6,585 bases of DNA from NCBI GenBank assembly GCA_949739095.1, contig CATIYX010000086.1, positions 1 through 6,585 of the forward strand. Direction: 5' to 3'. Below are positions 1 to 5,516 of this stretch, piece after piece. The notes beneath the pieces were generated by a model. It had not been told where the DNA came from, did not search any database, and saw nothing but the letters and a program-made list of their open reading frames with translations. The DNA is from an uncultured Clostridia bacterium (GTDB lineage Bacteria; Bacillota; Clostridia; RUG12999). Every line of letters starts with the position of its first letter. Positions within the stretch are counted from its first letter, which is position 1. Made by a program: the position numbers and the translations under genes.

Positions 1-45
1 AAATCCCCAGTCCCCCTTTTGCCAGCTTTTCAAATCTCTGTTTCT

Positions 46-75
46 ATCATACTCCTTTTTCCCCTTTCTTGTCAA
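46..75 (-). promoter_or_regulatory. Leftward sigma-A-type promoter
   Basis: Read on the minus strand, a perfect -35 box TTGACA (70-75) is followed after 18 bases by TATGAT (46-51), a one-mismatch -10 box. Transcription would start near position 39 and run out of the left edge of the window. The minus-strand sequence after it is purine-rich, with AAAAGGGGG near positions 12-20 that could be a ribosome binding site. A divergent gene may therefore begin just beyond position 1. This is inferred from box match and spacing only; the gene itself is not visible. Confidence 0.5.
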
Positions 76-83
76 CCGTTTTC

Positions 84-111
84 ATTCATTTTTTTGGCAA
101 GAAAAATGAAT
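84..111. repeat. Inverted repeat between divergent promoters (IR1)
   Basis: ATTCATTTTT (84-93) is exactly complementary to AAAAATGAAT (102-111). Two further inner pairs, including a wobble, leave a GGCA loop (96-99). It lies immediately upstream of the leftward promoter -35 box at 70-75. It has no following T-run on either strand, so it does not look like a terminator. It could be an operator or simply an AT-rich palindrome. Confidence 0.45.
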
Positions 112-115
112 TTCG

Positions 116-143
116 TCAAATACACTATTTTAGTGGTATTTGG
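116..143. repeat. Inverted repeat with one bulge (IR2)
   Basis: AAATACACTA (118-127) pairs with TAGTGGTATTT (131-141) except for a single bulged G at 135, with a TTT loop. Flanking C117-G142 and a T116-G143 wobble extend it. It sits 4 bases from IR1, so the space between the divergent promoters is mostly occupied by adjacent dyads. Function is unknown; operator sites for a regulator are possible. Confidence 0.4.
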
Positions 144-175
144 ATAGTCGGATTTCTACCTTAATATTGGATATA

Positions 176-192
176 TCTATTTATGAAATAGA
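176..192. repeat. Perfect 7-bp inverted repeat (IR3)
   Basis: TCTATTT (176-182) and AAATAGA (186-192) form a perfect dyad around ATG. It lies about 28 bases upstream of the rpsO -35 box. The octamer ACAAATTG occurs just after it (192-199) and again overlapping the -35 box (223-230), about three helical turns apart. Either could be a regulator site, but in AT-rich DNA such short repeats also arise by chance. Confidence 0.35.
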
Positions 193-219
193 CAAATTGT
201 AAAAATTGAGAATTACCTC

Positions 220-248
220 TTTACAAATTGGCAAAAATATGATATGAT
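220..248 (+). promoter_or_regulatory. rpsO promoter (sigma-A type)
   Basis: The -35 box TTTACA (220-225) and -10 box TATGAT (243-248) are each one base from consensus and are separated by an optimal 17 bases. Transcription is expected to begin at about 254-256, which coincides with the first base of the structured leader described next. No better promoter is seen between here and rpsO. Confidence 0.75.
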
Positions 249-255
249 AGAAAGC

Positions 256-350
256 GGTATGAAAAGTCCCTCAGCTCCGATGGAATGGATTCTCCAACCT
301 CCGTCTTAGCTTAGTGGATGTGTGAAATAGCTTATTTCACGCATGATACC
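256..350 (+). promoter_or_regulatory. rpsO leader, candidate S15-binding three-way junction
   Basis: The untranslated leader can fold into three helices meeting at one point. P1 is GGTAT 256-260 with ATACC 346-350. P2 is an imperfect hairpin 267-317 that includes AGCT 273-276 with 308-311, GATGGA 279-284 with TCCGTC 300-305, and a TGGA/TCCA tip at 286-289/293-296. P3 is a 12-bp hairpin, 318-329 with 333-344, with a GCT loop. P3 contains a T321-G341 wobble stacked on G322-C340, resembling the G-U/G-C element that S15 reads in 16S rRNA. Known biology: S15 represses its own mRNA in several bacteria, and in Geobacillus the leader is a three-way junction. In addition, ACCTCC at 297-302 is perfectly complementary to the rpsO Shine-Dalgarno at 363-368, offering an alternative ribosome-blocking pairing. 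The fold was derived by hand, and the assignment to S15 is inference from position and shape. Confidence 0.55.
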
Positions 351-362
351 ATAAAAATAATT

Positions 363-369
363 GGAGGTG
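363..369 (+). promoter_or_regulatory. rpsO ribosome binding site
   Basis: GGAGGTG lies 6 bases before the ATG at 376 and fixes that ATG as the start. An in-frame TTG at 361 would extend the protein by five residues, but it overlaps the Shine-Dalgarno itself. Six of its bases (363-368) can pair with ACCTCC at 297-302 in the leader. Confidence 0.85.
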
Positions 370-375
370 CGAACT

Positions 376-645
376 ATGAGATTTTCCAAAGAAGACAAAC
401 AGGAAGTCATCAAAAAATTCAGACTGAGCGAAAGTGATACCGGGTCTCCGGAAGTTCAGATTGCGATTCTGACAGCAAGAATCAACATGCTCAACGAACA
501 TTTGCAGCTGCACAAAAAGGATAACCATTCCAGACGCGGTCTGCTGAAACTTGTTGGACAGCGTCGTTCTTTGCTGAACTATCTGACTAAAGTGGATGTA
601 AACCGCTATCGTGCAATCGTTGAAAAGCTGGGTCTGAGAAAATAA
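376..645 (+). CDS. rpsO: 30S ribosomal protein S15
   Basis: Encodes 89 residues, the normal length for bacterial S15, a primary 16S rRNA binder that organises the central domain (platform) of the 30S subunit and contributes to an intersubunit bridge. The family signature is clear: DTGSPEVQIA at 21-30 and HKKDNHSRRGLL at 46-57, followed by the basic helix with GQRRSLLNYL (61-70). His42, Asp49 and Ser52 correspond to the residues known to contact the G-U/G-C element of the rRNA. The ATG at 376 is chosen because GGAGGTG lies 6 bases upstream. The gene has its own strong promoter and a structured leader that may mediate feedback by S15. A weak terminator follows and pnp comes next, the classic rpsO-pnp order, so partial cotranscription with pnp is likely. 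Nothing in the coding sequence is unusual. Confidence 0.98.
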   Translation: MRFSKEDKQEVIKKFRLSESDTGSPEVQIAILTARINMLNEHLQLHKKDNHSRRGLLKLVGQRRSLLNYLTKVDVNRYRAIVEKLGLRK

Positions 646-694
646 TCTTGACCATTTGGTATTTCAAGAGAGCAATTGTGAAAATAGGCGGAAT

Positions 695-723
695 AAGGCA
701 GGTCTTAGCGCCTGCCTTTCTTT
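695..723 (+). terminator. Terminator-like hairpin after rpsO
   Basis: AAGGCAGG (695-702) and CCTGCCTT (711-718) form a perfect 8-bp GC-rich stem, with a possible extra wobble, around an 8-base loop. It is followed by TTTCTTTG, a T-tract broken by a C. This suggests an intrinsic terminator of moderate strength about 50 bases after the rpsO stop. Some read-through into pnp is plausible, because I see no convincing promoter between here and pnp. The best -10-like sequence, TATCAT at 761-766, lacks a good -35. Confidence 0.65.
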
Positions 724-791
724 GCATCATCAAAACGGTTCCATCTATCTGGAAACACATTATCATGGCTCCCAGCTCCGCGGCAGGTCAA

Positions 792-871
792 ACGGCATGT
801 ACAGATTAGCAGTTAGATAAGTTTTTAAACCATTTTAAGGATTTATCTAAGTGCTAAACTATACATTTCGT
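792..871. repeat. Long imperfect inverted repeat / stem-loop before pnp
   Basis: Bases 792-829 pair in strict register with 834-871 around a 4-base CCAT loop. I count 34 of 38 positions paired, including four G-T wobbles, with mismatches only at 796, 802, 805 and 812. The core arms are TTAGCAGTTAGATAA (806-820) and TTATCTAAGTGCTAA (843-857), with one mismatch. No T-run follows, so it is not a terminator. It lies 53 bases before the pnp start. In RNA it would be a nearly continuous double helix long enough for RNase III. In E. coli, RNase III cleaves a pnp leader stem and PNPase then represses its own synthesis; an analogous role is an inference. The alternative is a small dispersed palindromic repeat. 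The rest of the 646-923 spacer shows no credible gene. Confidence 0.7.
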
Positions 872-923
872 GTATTTTCCTCCCGCTCTGTGACCATGCG
901 ACAAAAGAAAGGAAGAAATTAAC

Positions 924-2996
924 ATGAAACGAGTATTTGAAACAACCCTTGCCGGTCGTCCGCTGAAAGTAGAAACCGGTCAGTTAGCACAATTATCAAG
1001 CGGCAGCGCTTTAGTGCGCTATGGCGACACTGTTGTTTTGGTCACAGCGACCATGTCCGCAAAACCGCGGGAAGGTATTGACTTTTTTCCGCTGAGTGTA
1101 GATTTTGAAGAAAAATTATATTCCGTTGGGAAGATTCCCGGCGGTTTTATCAAACGTGAAGGGAAACCTTCCGAAAAAGCAGTTTTGGCATCTCGCGCTA
1201 TTGACCGTCCTCTGCGCCCCTTGTTCCCTAAGGATTTGCGCAACGACGTTGCGATTGTAGCAACTGTGATGTCTGTGGAATATGATAACGCGCCGGAAAT
1301 TGCTGCCATGGTTGGTGCTGCTTGCGCTTTGGAAATTTCCCACATTCCATTTAAAGGTCCTGTTGCAAGCGTCAATGTTGGTCTAGTAGATGGTGAACTT
1401 ATTATCAATCCGACAGATGAACAGCGTGGCAAAAGCGATTTGACATTAACCGTTGCAGGAACCATGGAAAAAGTCGTCATGATTGAAGCCGGCGCACGCG
1501 AAGTGCCGGAGGATATCATGCTTGAGGCAATTCTCAAAGCACATAGTGAAATCAAAGAACTGTGTAAATTCATCAAACAGATTGGAGAAGAAATCGGTAA
1601 ACCCAAGCTTGCATATGAAGAAAAACATGTTGATGAAGAAATGTATAACGAAATCAAGGATTTCGCTATAGATAAAGTAAAATTCGCACTTGATACAGAT
1701 GATAAGACCGTTCGCGACGAACGTCTACAAGTTGTTACAGAAGAAATTTTTGAACATTTTGGCGAAAAATATGAAGGGCTGGAAGCCGAAGTTGGCGAAT
1801 GCTTGTACCAATTGCAAAAATTTATTGTCCGCCGCTGGTTGCTGGATGAACAAAAACGTGTTGACGGGCGTGGTATGAATGAAATCCGTCCACTCTCTGC
1901 TGAAGTTGGTCTGTTGCCGCGTACACATGGAAGCGGGCTGTTCTCTCGTGGACAGACGCAAGTTTTAACTGTTGCAACGCTTGGACCTCTGGGCGACATT
2001 CAAAAGCTGGACGGTATTGACACCGATGAATCCAAACGCTATATGCATCACTATAATTTCCCCTCCTACAGTGTTGGCGAAACGCGTCCGTCCCGCGGTC
2101 CTGGACGTCGTGAAATCGGACATGGTGCATTGGCGGAACGTTCTTTGGAACCGGTTATTCCGTCCGAAGAAGAATTTCCCTATGCTATCCGTTTGGTGTC
2201 GGAAGTACTCAGTTCCAACGGCTCCACTTCTCAAGGTTCTGTTTGTGGCAGTACGCTGGCGCTAATGGATGCAGGTGTACCGATTAAAGCACCGGTTGCC
2301 GGTATTTCGGTAGGCTTGATTACAGAAGGTGACCGCTTTATGACTATGCTGGACATTCAAGGGTTGGAAGATTTCTTCGGCGACATGGACTTTAAAGTGG
2401 CAGGTACCAAAAAAGGTATTACCTCCATTCAAGTGGACATTAAAATTGACGGTTTAACGCCGGAAATCATCCAAGAAGCATTGGAAAAAACACGTGATGC
2501 AAGATATTATATTTTAGACGAAATCATTTTGAAATGTATTGAGCAGCCGCGCGAAAATCTGTCTCCGTATGCACCAAAAATGTATACTTTAACCATTCAT
2601 CCTGATAAAATTCGTGATGTGATTGGCAGCGGCGGAAAAACGATTCAGAAAATCATTGCCGAAACCGGCGTAAAAATTGATATTGAGGACGATGGTCGTG
2701 TATTCATTGCTGCAGTTGATGATGACGCTGCCCAAAAAGCAATTGCCATGGTCAACGGCATTGCAAATGATCCCGAAATCGGTCAGGAATTTGATGCAAC
2801 GATTACCAAAATCATGACCTTTGGCGCATTCGCAGAATTTTTGCCAGGCAAAGAAGGTCTCATTCACATCAGTAAACTCGCAAAAGAACGTATCAATAAA
2901 GTGGAAGACGTTGTGAACGTAGGCGACAAGGTGCGCGTCCGTATTGCTGAAATTGACCGTATGGGCCGTATTAATTTGGCAAGAATATTGGATTAA
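924..2996 (+). CDS. pnp: Polynucleotide phosphorylase (PNPase)
   Basis: Encodes 690 residues, a full-length PNPase. It is a trimeric cytoplasmic 3'-5' exoribonuclease that uses phosphate to release nucleoside diphosphates, and it can run in reverse to add tails. Domain order is complete. The first RNase PH core spans about 10-140 and contains GGFIKREGKPSE. An all-helical linker follows. The second, catalytic RNase PH core starts near VDGRG (313) and includes GDMDFKVAGT. A KH domain covers about 553-612, with its GSGG loop at 568-571. An S1 domain spans 620-690. Asp483, Asp489 and Lys491 correspond to the metal and catalytic residues Asp486, Asp492 and Lys494 of E. coli. The protein ends just after S1, without the longer C-terminal tail of enterobacterial PNPase. 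The ATG is preceded by AAAGGAAG at about 9 bases spacing. Upstream lies a long hairpin that may be a processing site; downstream is a strong terminator. Confidence 0.99.
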   Translation: MKRVFETTLAGRPLKVETGQLAQLSSGSALVRYGDTVVLVTATMSAKPREGIDFFPLSVDFEEKLYSVGKIPGGFIKREGKPSEKAVLASRAIDRPLRPLFPKDLRNDVAIVATVMSVEYDNAPEIAAMVGAACALEISHIPFKGPVASVNVGLVDGELIINPTDEQRGKSDLTLTVAGTMEKVVMIEAGAREVPEDIMLEAILKAHSEIKELCKFIKQIGEEIGKPKLAYEEKHVDEEMYNEIKDFAIDKVKFALDTDDKTVRDERLQVVTEEIFEHFGEKYEGLEAEVGECLYQLQKFIVRRWLLDEQKRVDGRGMNEIRPLSAEVGLLPRTHGSGLFSRGQTQVLTVATLGPLGDIQKLDGIDTDESKRYMHHYNFPSYSVGETRPSRGPGRREIGHGALAERSLEPVIPSEEEFPYAIRLVSEVLSSNGSTSQGSVCGSTLALMDAGVPIKAPVAGISVGLITEGDRFMTMLDIQGLEDFFGDMDFKVAGTKKGITSIQVDIKIDGLTPEIIQEALEKTRDARYYILDEIILKCIEQPRENLSPYAPKMYTLTIHPDKIRDVIGSGGKTIQKIIAETGVKIDIEDDGRVFIAAVDDDAAQKAIAMVNGIANDPEIGQEFDATITKIMTFGAFAEFLPGKEGLIHISKLAKERINKVEDVVNVGDKVRVRIAEIDRMGRINLARILD

Positions 2997-3014
2997 TTGG
3001 CGTAGTAATTTATC

Positions 3015-3056
3015 AAAAAGGCGGAAACGAAGCAGTGGCTTGGTTTCTGCCTTTTT
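3015..3056 (+). terminator. Intrinsic terminator of pnp
   Basis: AAAAAGGC (3015-3022) pairs with GCCTTTTT (3049-3056). The helix continues inward through a G-T wobble, GAAAC/GTTTC, one G-G mismatch and AAGC/GCTT, to an AGTG loop (3034-3037). The stem ends in five T residues, and A residues on the opposite arm extend it. It begins 18 bases after the pnp stop codon and should end the pnp transcript. Confidence 0.85.
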
Positions 3057-3122
3057 CGAATTATATACTCTCCCACAAAAAAATCGAGGTATATGTAAAG
3101 CATAGGAGAATGGAGTACACAT

Positions 3123-4352
3123 ATGATTGTAGAAAAGACTTTAACAAACGGTATCCGGTTAGTATATGAACATCTTCCCTATTTGCGCAGTTGTTCGCTA
3201 GGCGTTTGGGTAGCAAACGGTTCCCGCCATGAAACACCGGAAACGGAAGGTATCTCTCATTTTATTGAACATATGCTGTTCAAAGGAACCGAGAATCGCA
3301 GTGCGCGTGAAATTGCGGAGCATATGGACGATATCGGCGGATATATCAACGCGTTTACCGCGCGGGAATGTACTTGTTTTTATACCAAAACGCTGGATTC
3401 CCATTTGGAAGAAGCAATGGATATTTTATCCGATATGGTTTCCCATCCACGTCTTTCTCCTGATGATTTAGCACTGGAAAAAGACGTTGTTGCAGAGGAA
3501 ATCCGCATGTACGAGGATACACCGGAGGAACTAGTGCAGGAAATACTCAATTCTCTTTGTTTTCCTGGTCATAGCATTGGCAAAAACATTTTGGGTACAG
3601 AAGAATCTCTCGCTTCCTTCACAGCAGATTCCATACGCGATTATATGCAGCGACATTATGCCGCCGACAATATTGTTGTTGCAATTGCCGGCAACTTTGA
3701 CCCCTCTGCCATCGTAGACCTAACGGAACAGTATTTTAGTCAGTACCCTTATACTGTTTCATTTTTGCCTTCTTGGGAAATACCTGTCTATCATACTGGT
3801 GCACAGACCAGATATAAAGAAATTGAACAGGCACATTTGGCATTTTCCTTTCCGGGTCTCCCCGCACGCGATACAGATATTTATGCTCTGCTCATCGCTT
3901 CCAACATTTTGGGCGGTGGCATGAGTTCCCGCCTGTTCCAATCCATCCGCGAGGAAAAAGGACTTGCTTACAGTGTTTATACCTATCCCACCGCTCACCG
4001 TGACAGTGGATATACCGGTATTTATGCCGGTTGCAATCCGTCTAATGCCGCGCAGGTAGAAGCACTGGTGATGCAGGAAATCGAAACACTGCGACAGCGC
4101 GGCGTTACAGAAAAGGAACTCCGCCGCACCAAAGAACAGATGAAAAGTTCGTTCATTTTGTCAGAGGAAAGTACCTATAGCCGCATGAGTCAAATCGGCA
4201 AACAAACTGTCATTTATGACAATGTACGGGACGAAAACGAGTTACTGAAACAAATTGATAGTATCACCTGCGACAATGTGAACCACGTAATTGAAACGCT
4301 GTTTTGCCTCCACGACATGGGAAAAGCTTATGTATTACCGGAAACAAAATAA
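3123..4352 (+). CDS. M16 family zinc metallopeptidase (processing-peptidase-like)
   Basis: Encodes 409 residues, typical of the short bacterial M16B peptidases related to mitochondrial processing peptidase and to Bacillus MlpA/YmxG, which also lies downstream of pnp. The inverted zinc motif HFIEH is at 46-50, with Glu49 as the expected catalytic base. Glu126, 75 residues after His50 in EEIRMYEDTPEE, is the third zinc ligand, and the conserved Glu119 precedes it. The second, inactive half contains GGGMSSRLFQSIREEKGLAY (264-283), whose conserved Arg and Tyr help bind substrate. There is no signal peptide or membrane segment, so it should be cytoplasmic; its natural substrate is unknown. The ATG at 3123 has TGGAG (3111-3115) and AGGAG (3104-3108) upstream. 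It follows the pnp terminator. A TATACT at 3064-3069 could be a -10 box, but its -35 is poor. The gene is complete. Confidence 0.95.
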   Translation: MIVEKTLTNGIRLVYEHLPYLRSCSLGVWVANGSRHETPETEGISHFIEHMLFKGTENRSAREIAEHMDDIGGYINAFTARECTCFYTKTLDSHLEEAMDILSDMVSHPRLSPDDLALEKDVVAEEIRMYEDTPEELVQEILNSLCFPGHSIGKNILGTEESLASFTADSIRDYMQRHYAADNIVVAIAGNFDPSAIVDLTEQYFSQYPYTVSFLPSWEIPVYHTGAQTRYKEIEQAHLAFSFPGLPARDTDIYALLIASNILGGGMSSRLFQSIREEKGLAYSVYTYPTAHRDSGYTGIYAGCNPSNAAQVEALVMQEIETLRQRGVTEKELRRTKEQMKSSFILSEESTYSRMSQIGKQTVIYDNVRDENELLKQIDSITCDNVNHVIETLFCLHDMGKAYVLPETK

Positions 4353-4462
4353 AAAAGCTACCATCAATTGACAAACATTTACTCTTATATTCTCCCCTTC
4401 TTTTGCAAACAATATCTATACATGAACAATGTCGTTACATCAAAAGAGGGGGCGTGCATTCT

Positions 4463-4624
4463 ATGGAAGCAAAAGACTTAGCTTGGAATTTATTTTGTCA
4501 AAAAGGACATATTTCTGATTATCTATTCTACAGCAGCCTGTCACAGGAGGATAAGGAGGAAGCACATGCCGCTAATCAAGACAACTGGACTAGTGATTCA
4601 GCACACGAACATAGGGGAATATGA
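4463..4624 (+). CDS. YqzL-like small protein
   Basis: Encodes 53 residues starting MEAKDLAWNLFCQKGHISDY. The pattern AW-LF---G-I--YL-Y--L (residues 7-26) matches my recollection of the YqzL family, short uncharacterised Bacillota proteins encoded immediately before recO. No function is known. The start has AGAGGGGG about 10 bases upstream. The last 59 bases overlap recO in another frame, so the charged tail from about residue 35 is encoded by the recO start region and resembles no family feature I know. It follows the M16 gene after 110 bases with no clear terminator, so an M16-yqzL-recO unit is likely. Family membership rests on the short motif and the position next to recO, not on a database search. 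Confidence 0.72.
   Translation: MEAKDLAWNLFCQKGHISDYLFYSSLSQEDKEEAHAANQDNWTSDSAHEHRGI
4545..4560 (+). promoter_or_regulatory. Tandem Shine-Dalgarno for recO
   Basis: AGGAGG (4545-4550) and AAGGAGGA (4553-4560) lie one behind the other inside the yqzL reading frame. The second is 5 bases from the recO ATG at 4566, near-ideal spacing. This fixes the recO start and implies strong, independent initiation or re-initiation of recO while yqzL is being translated. Confidence 0.8.
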
Positions 4625-5285
4625 CAGGATGCTGAGCATCCTGTCCCCCACTCTTGGCATGATACAAGTATCCGCCAAAGGCGCCCGCAGCATGAAAGCG
4701 GGACTACATAACACTACGCGCTGTTTTTGCCATGCGGAGTTTGTCCTATATCCCGCAAAAAAAGAAGTCTATTCCCTCAAATCTGCCACGCCACTGCAAG
4801 TTTTTCTGGAACTGGCCGAAGATTTAGACCGACTTGAGACAGCAACAGAAATCGCAAAATTTGCGCGGTATCTCTGCATCTCCGCCGACTATGCTGAACC
4901 TATGCTACGGCTGGGGCTGGGCAGTTTTTATCTACTTTGCCACGACGCAAATCCACAACAGGTGAAACTCACATTTTTGCTAAAGGCGGCACAAACTGCG
5001 GGATTCACCCCCAATCTCAGCACTTGTGCGCGCTGTGGAAGCATGAACGCATTGGTGTGGTTTGATACAGAAAATGGTACTTGCCTATGTAGCGAATGTG
5101 CCAAGAAAAAAAACCTTTCTCCCGCTTTGTTGGCAATGTTCCGCTACATTCTCACTGCGCCCATGCAGCGCTGTTTTGCCTACCGTGCAGAGAACGTCTT
5201 GCTGGCAGCGGCGGACCCGCTTCTTTTCGCCTTTATTCGGCAGCATATTGGCTATTTCGGCAACACGAAAAAAGGACGACACTGA
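4566..5285 (+). CDS. recO: DNA repair protein RecO
   Basis: Encodes 239 residues, near the usual RecO length of about 240-255. RecO works with RecR (and RecF) to load RecA onto SSB-coated single-stranded DNA during gap repair and also anneals complementary strands. The N-terminal part (about 1-80) has the RecO OB-fold pattern, with TTGLVIQHTNIGEYDRMLSI near the start and SAKGARSMKAG after it. The helical C-terminal part contains a zinc finger of two Cys pairs: CARC at 154-157 and Cys175/Cys178 in CLCSEC. The start overlaps yqzL by 59 bases and is preceded by a tandem Shine-Dalgarno. In Bacillus yqzL-recO follows era; here it follows an M16 gene, so the neighbourhood is rearranged relative to Bacillus. 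No terminator is visible before the ppdK promoter that begins 16 bases later. Confidence 0.93.
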   Translation: MPLIKTTGLVIQHTNIGEYDRMLSILSPTLGMIQVSAKGARSMKAGLHNTTRCFCHAEFVLYPAKKEVYSLKSATPLQVFLELAEDLDRLETATEIAKFARYLCISADYAEPMLRLGLGSFYLLCHDANPQQVKLTFLLKAAQTAGFTPNLSTCARCGSMNALVWFDTENGTCLCSECAKKKNLSPALLAMFRYILTAPMQRCFAYRAENVLLAAADPLLFAFIRQHIGYFGNTKKGRH

Positions 5286-5300
5286 AATATGAATTTATCC

Positions 5301-5329
5301 TTGACATTTCCCTCATTTTTGTATATTAT
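5301..5329 (+). promoter_or_regulatory. ppdK promoter (sigma-A type)
   Basis: A perfect TTGACA (5301-5306) is followed after 17 bases by TATTAT (5324-5329), one mismatch from consensus. A perfect TATAAT also occurs at 5329-5334, but at 22 bases it is too far for this -35. Transcription should start at about 5336, leaving a leader of about 180 bases before ppdK. It lies just past the recO stop. Confidence 0.75.
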
Positions 5330-5335
5330 ATAATT

Positions 5336-5516
5336 TGAGTGTATCTGGGTAAAAAGAGAGATTTTTCCATTATATCTTTTAGCTTTCATAAGGTACACCC
5401 TCTTCATAGGACAAACAGTGAAAATATATTTTTTCCTATTGTTATAAGAGCTCTGCCCGGCGGACAGGCCCGGCCGTGCTTTCATATAAATATCATACAG
5501 TTGGAGGTAATCACAA
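5336..5516 (+). promoter_or_regulatory. ppdK 5' leader with potential stem-loops
   Basis: Three hand-found pairings are spread along this untranslated leader. GTGTATCT (5339-5346) pairs with AGGTACAC (5391-5398), with one wobble. ATAGGACAAA (5406-5415) pairs with TTTTTCCTAT (5430-5439), with one mismatch. A GC-rich stem, 5455-5461 with 5473-5479 and one mismatch, sits in a GC-rich islet (24 of 30 bases G or C at 5451-5480) within AT-rich DNA. No clean T-run follows, so a terminator-type attenuator is not supported, and I recognise no known riboswitch consensus. The SD GGAGGT (5503-5508) is left open, 8 bases from ATG. The long leader suggests post-transcriptional control, but this is unproven. 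Confidence 0.4.

Noticed and set aside
361..375. TTG start extending S15 by five residues
   Set aside because: The TTG overlaps the Shine-Dalgarno GGAGGTG itself, has no SD of its own, and the extension is absent from normal 89-residue S15 proteins.
766..810. 14-codon ATG frame in the rpsO-pnp spacer
   Set aside because: There is no Shine-Dalgarno, the frame is very short, and it runs into the long inverted repeat.
1019..1999. 326-codon open frame on the minus strand inside pnp
   Set aside because: It is fully antisense to strongly conserved pnp codons, has Ser/Thr-rich low-complexity composition typical of a mirrored frame, and shows no recognisable domain.
2589..3122. 177-codon minus-strand frame over the pnp 3' end and terminator
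   Set aside because: It runs through the KH and S1 coding region and the pnp terminator, matches no known family and looks like a shadow frame.
4368..4391. TTGACA with TATATT as a yqzL-recO promoter
   Set aside because: The boxes are separated by only 12 bases, and no acceptable -10 occurs at 16-18 bases.
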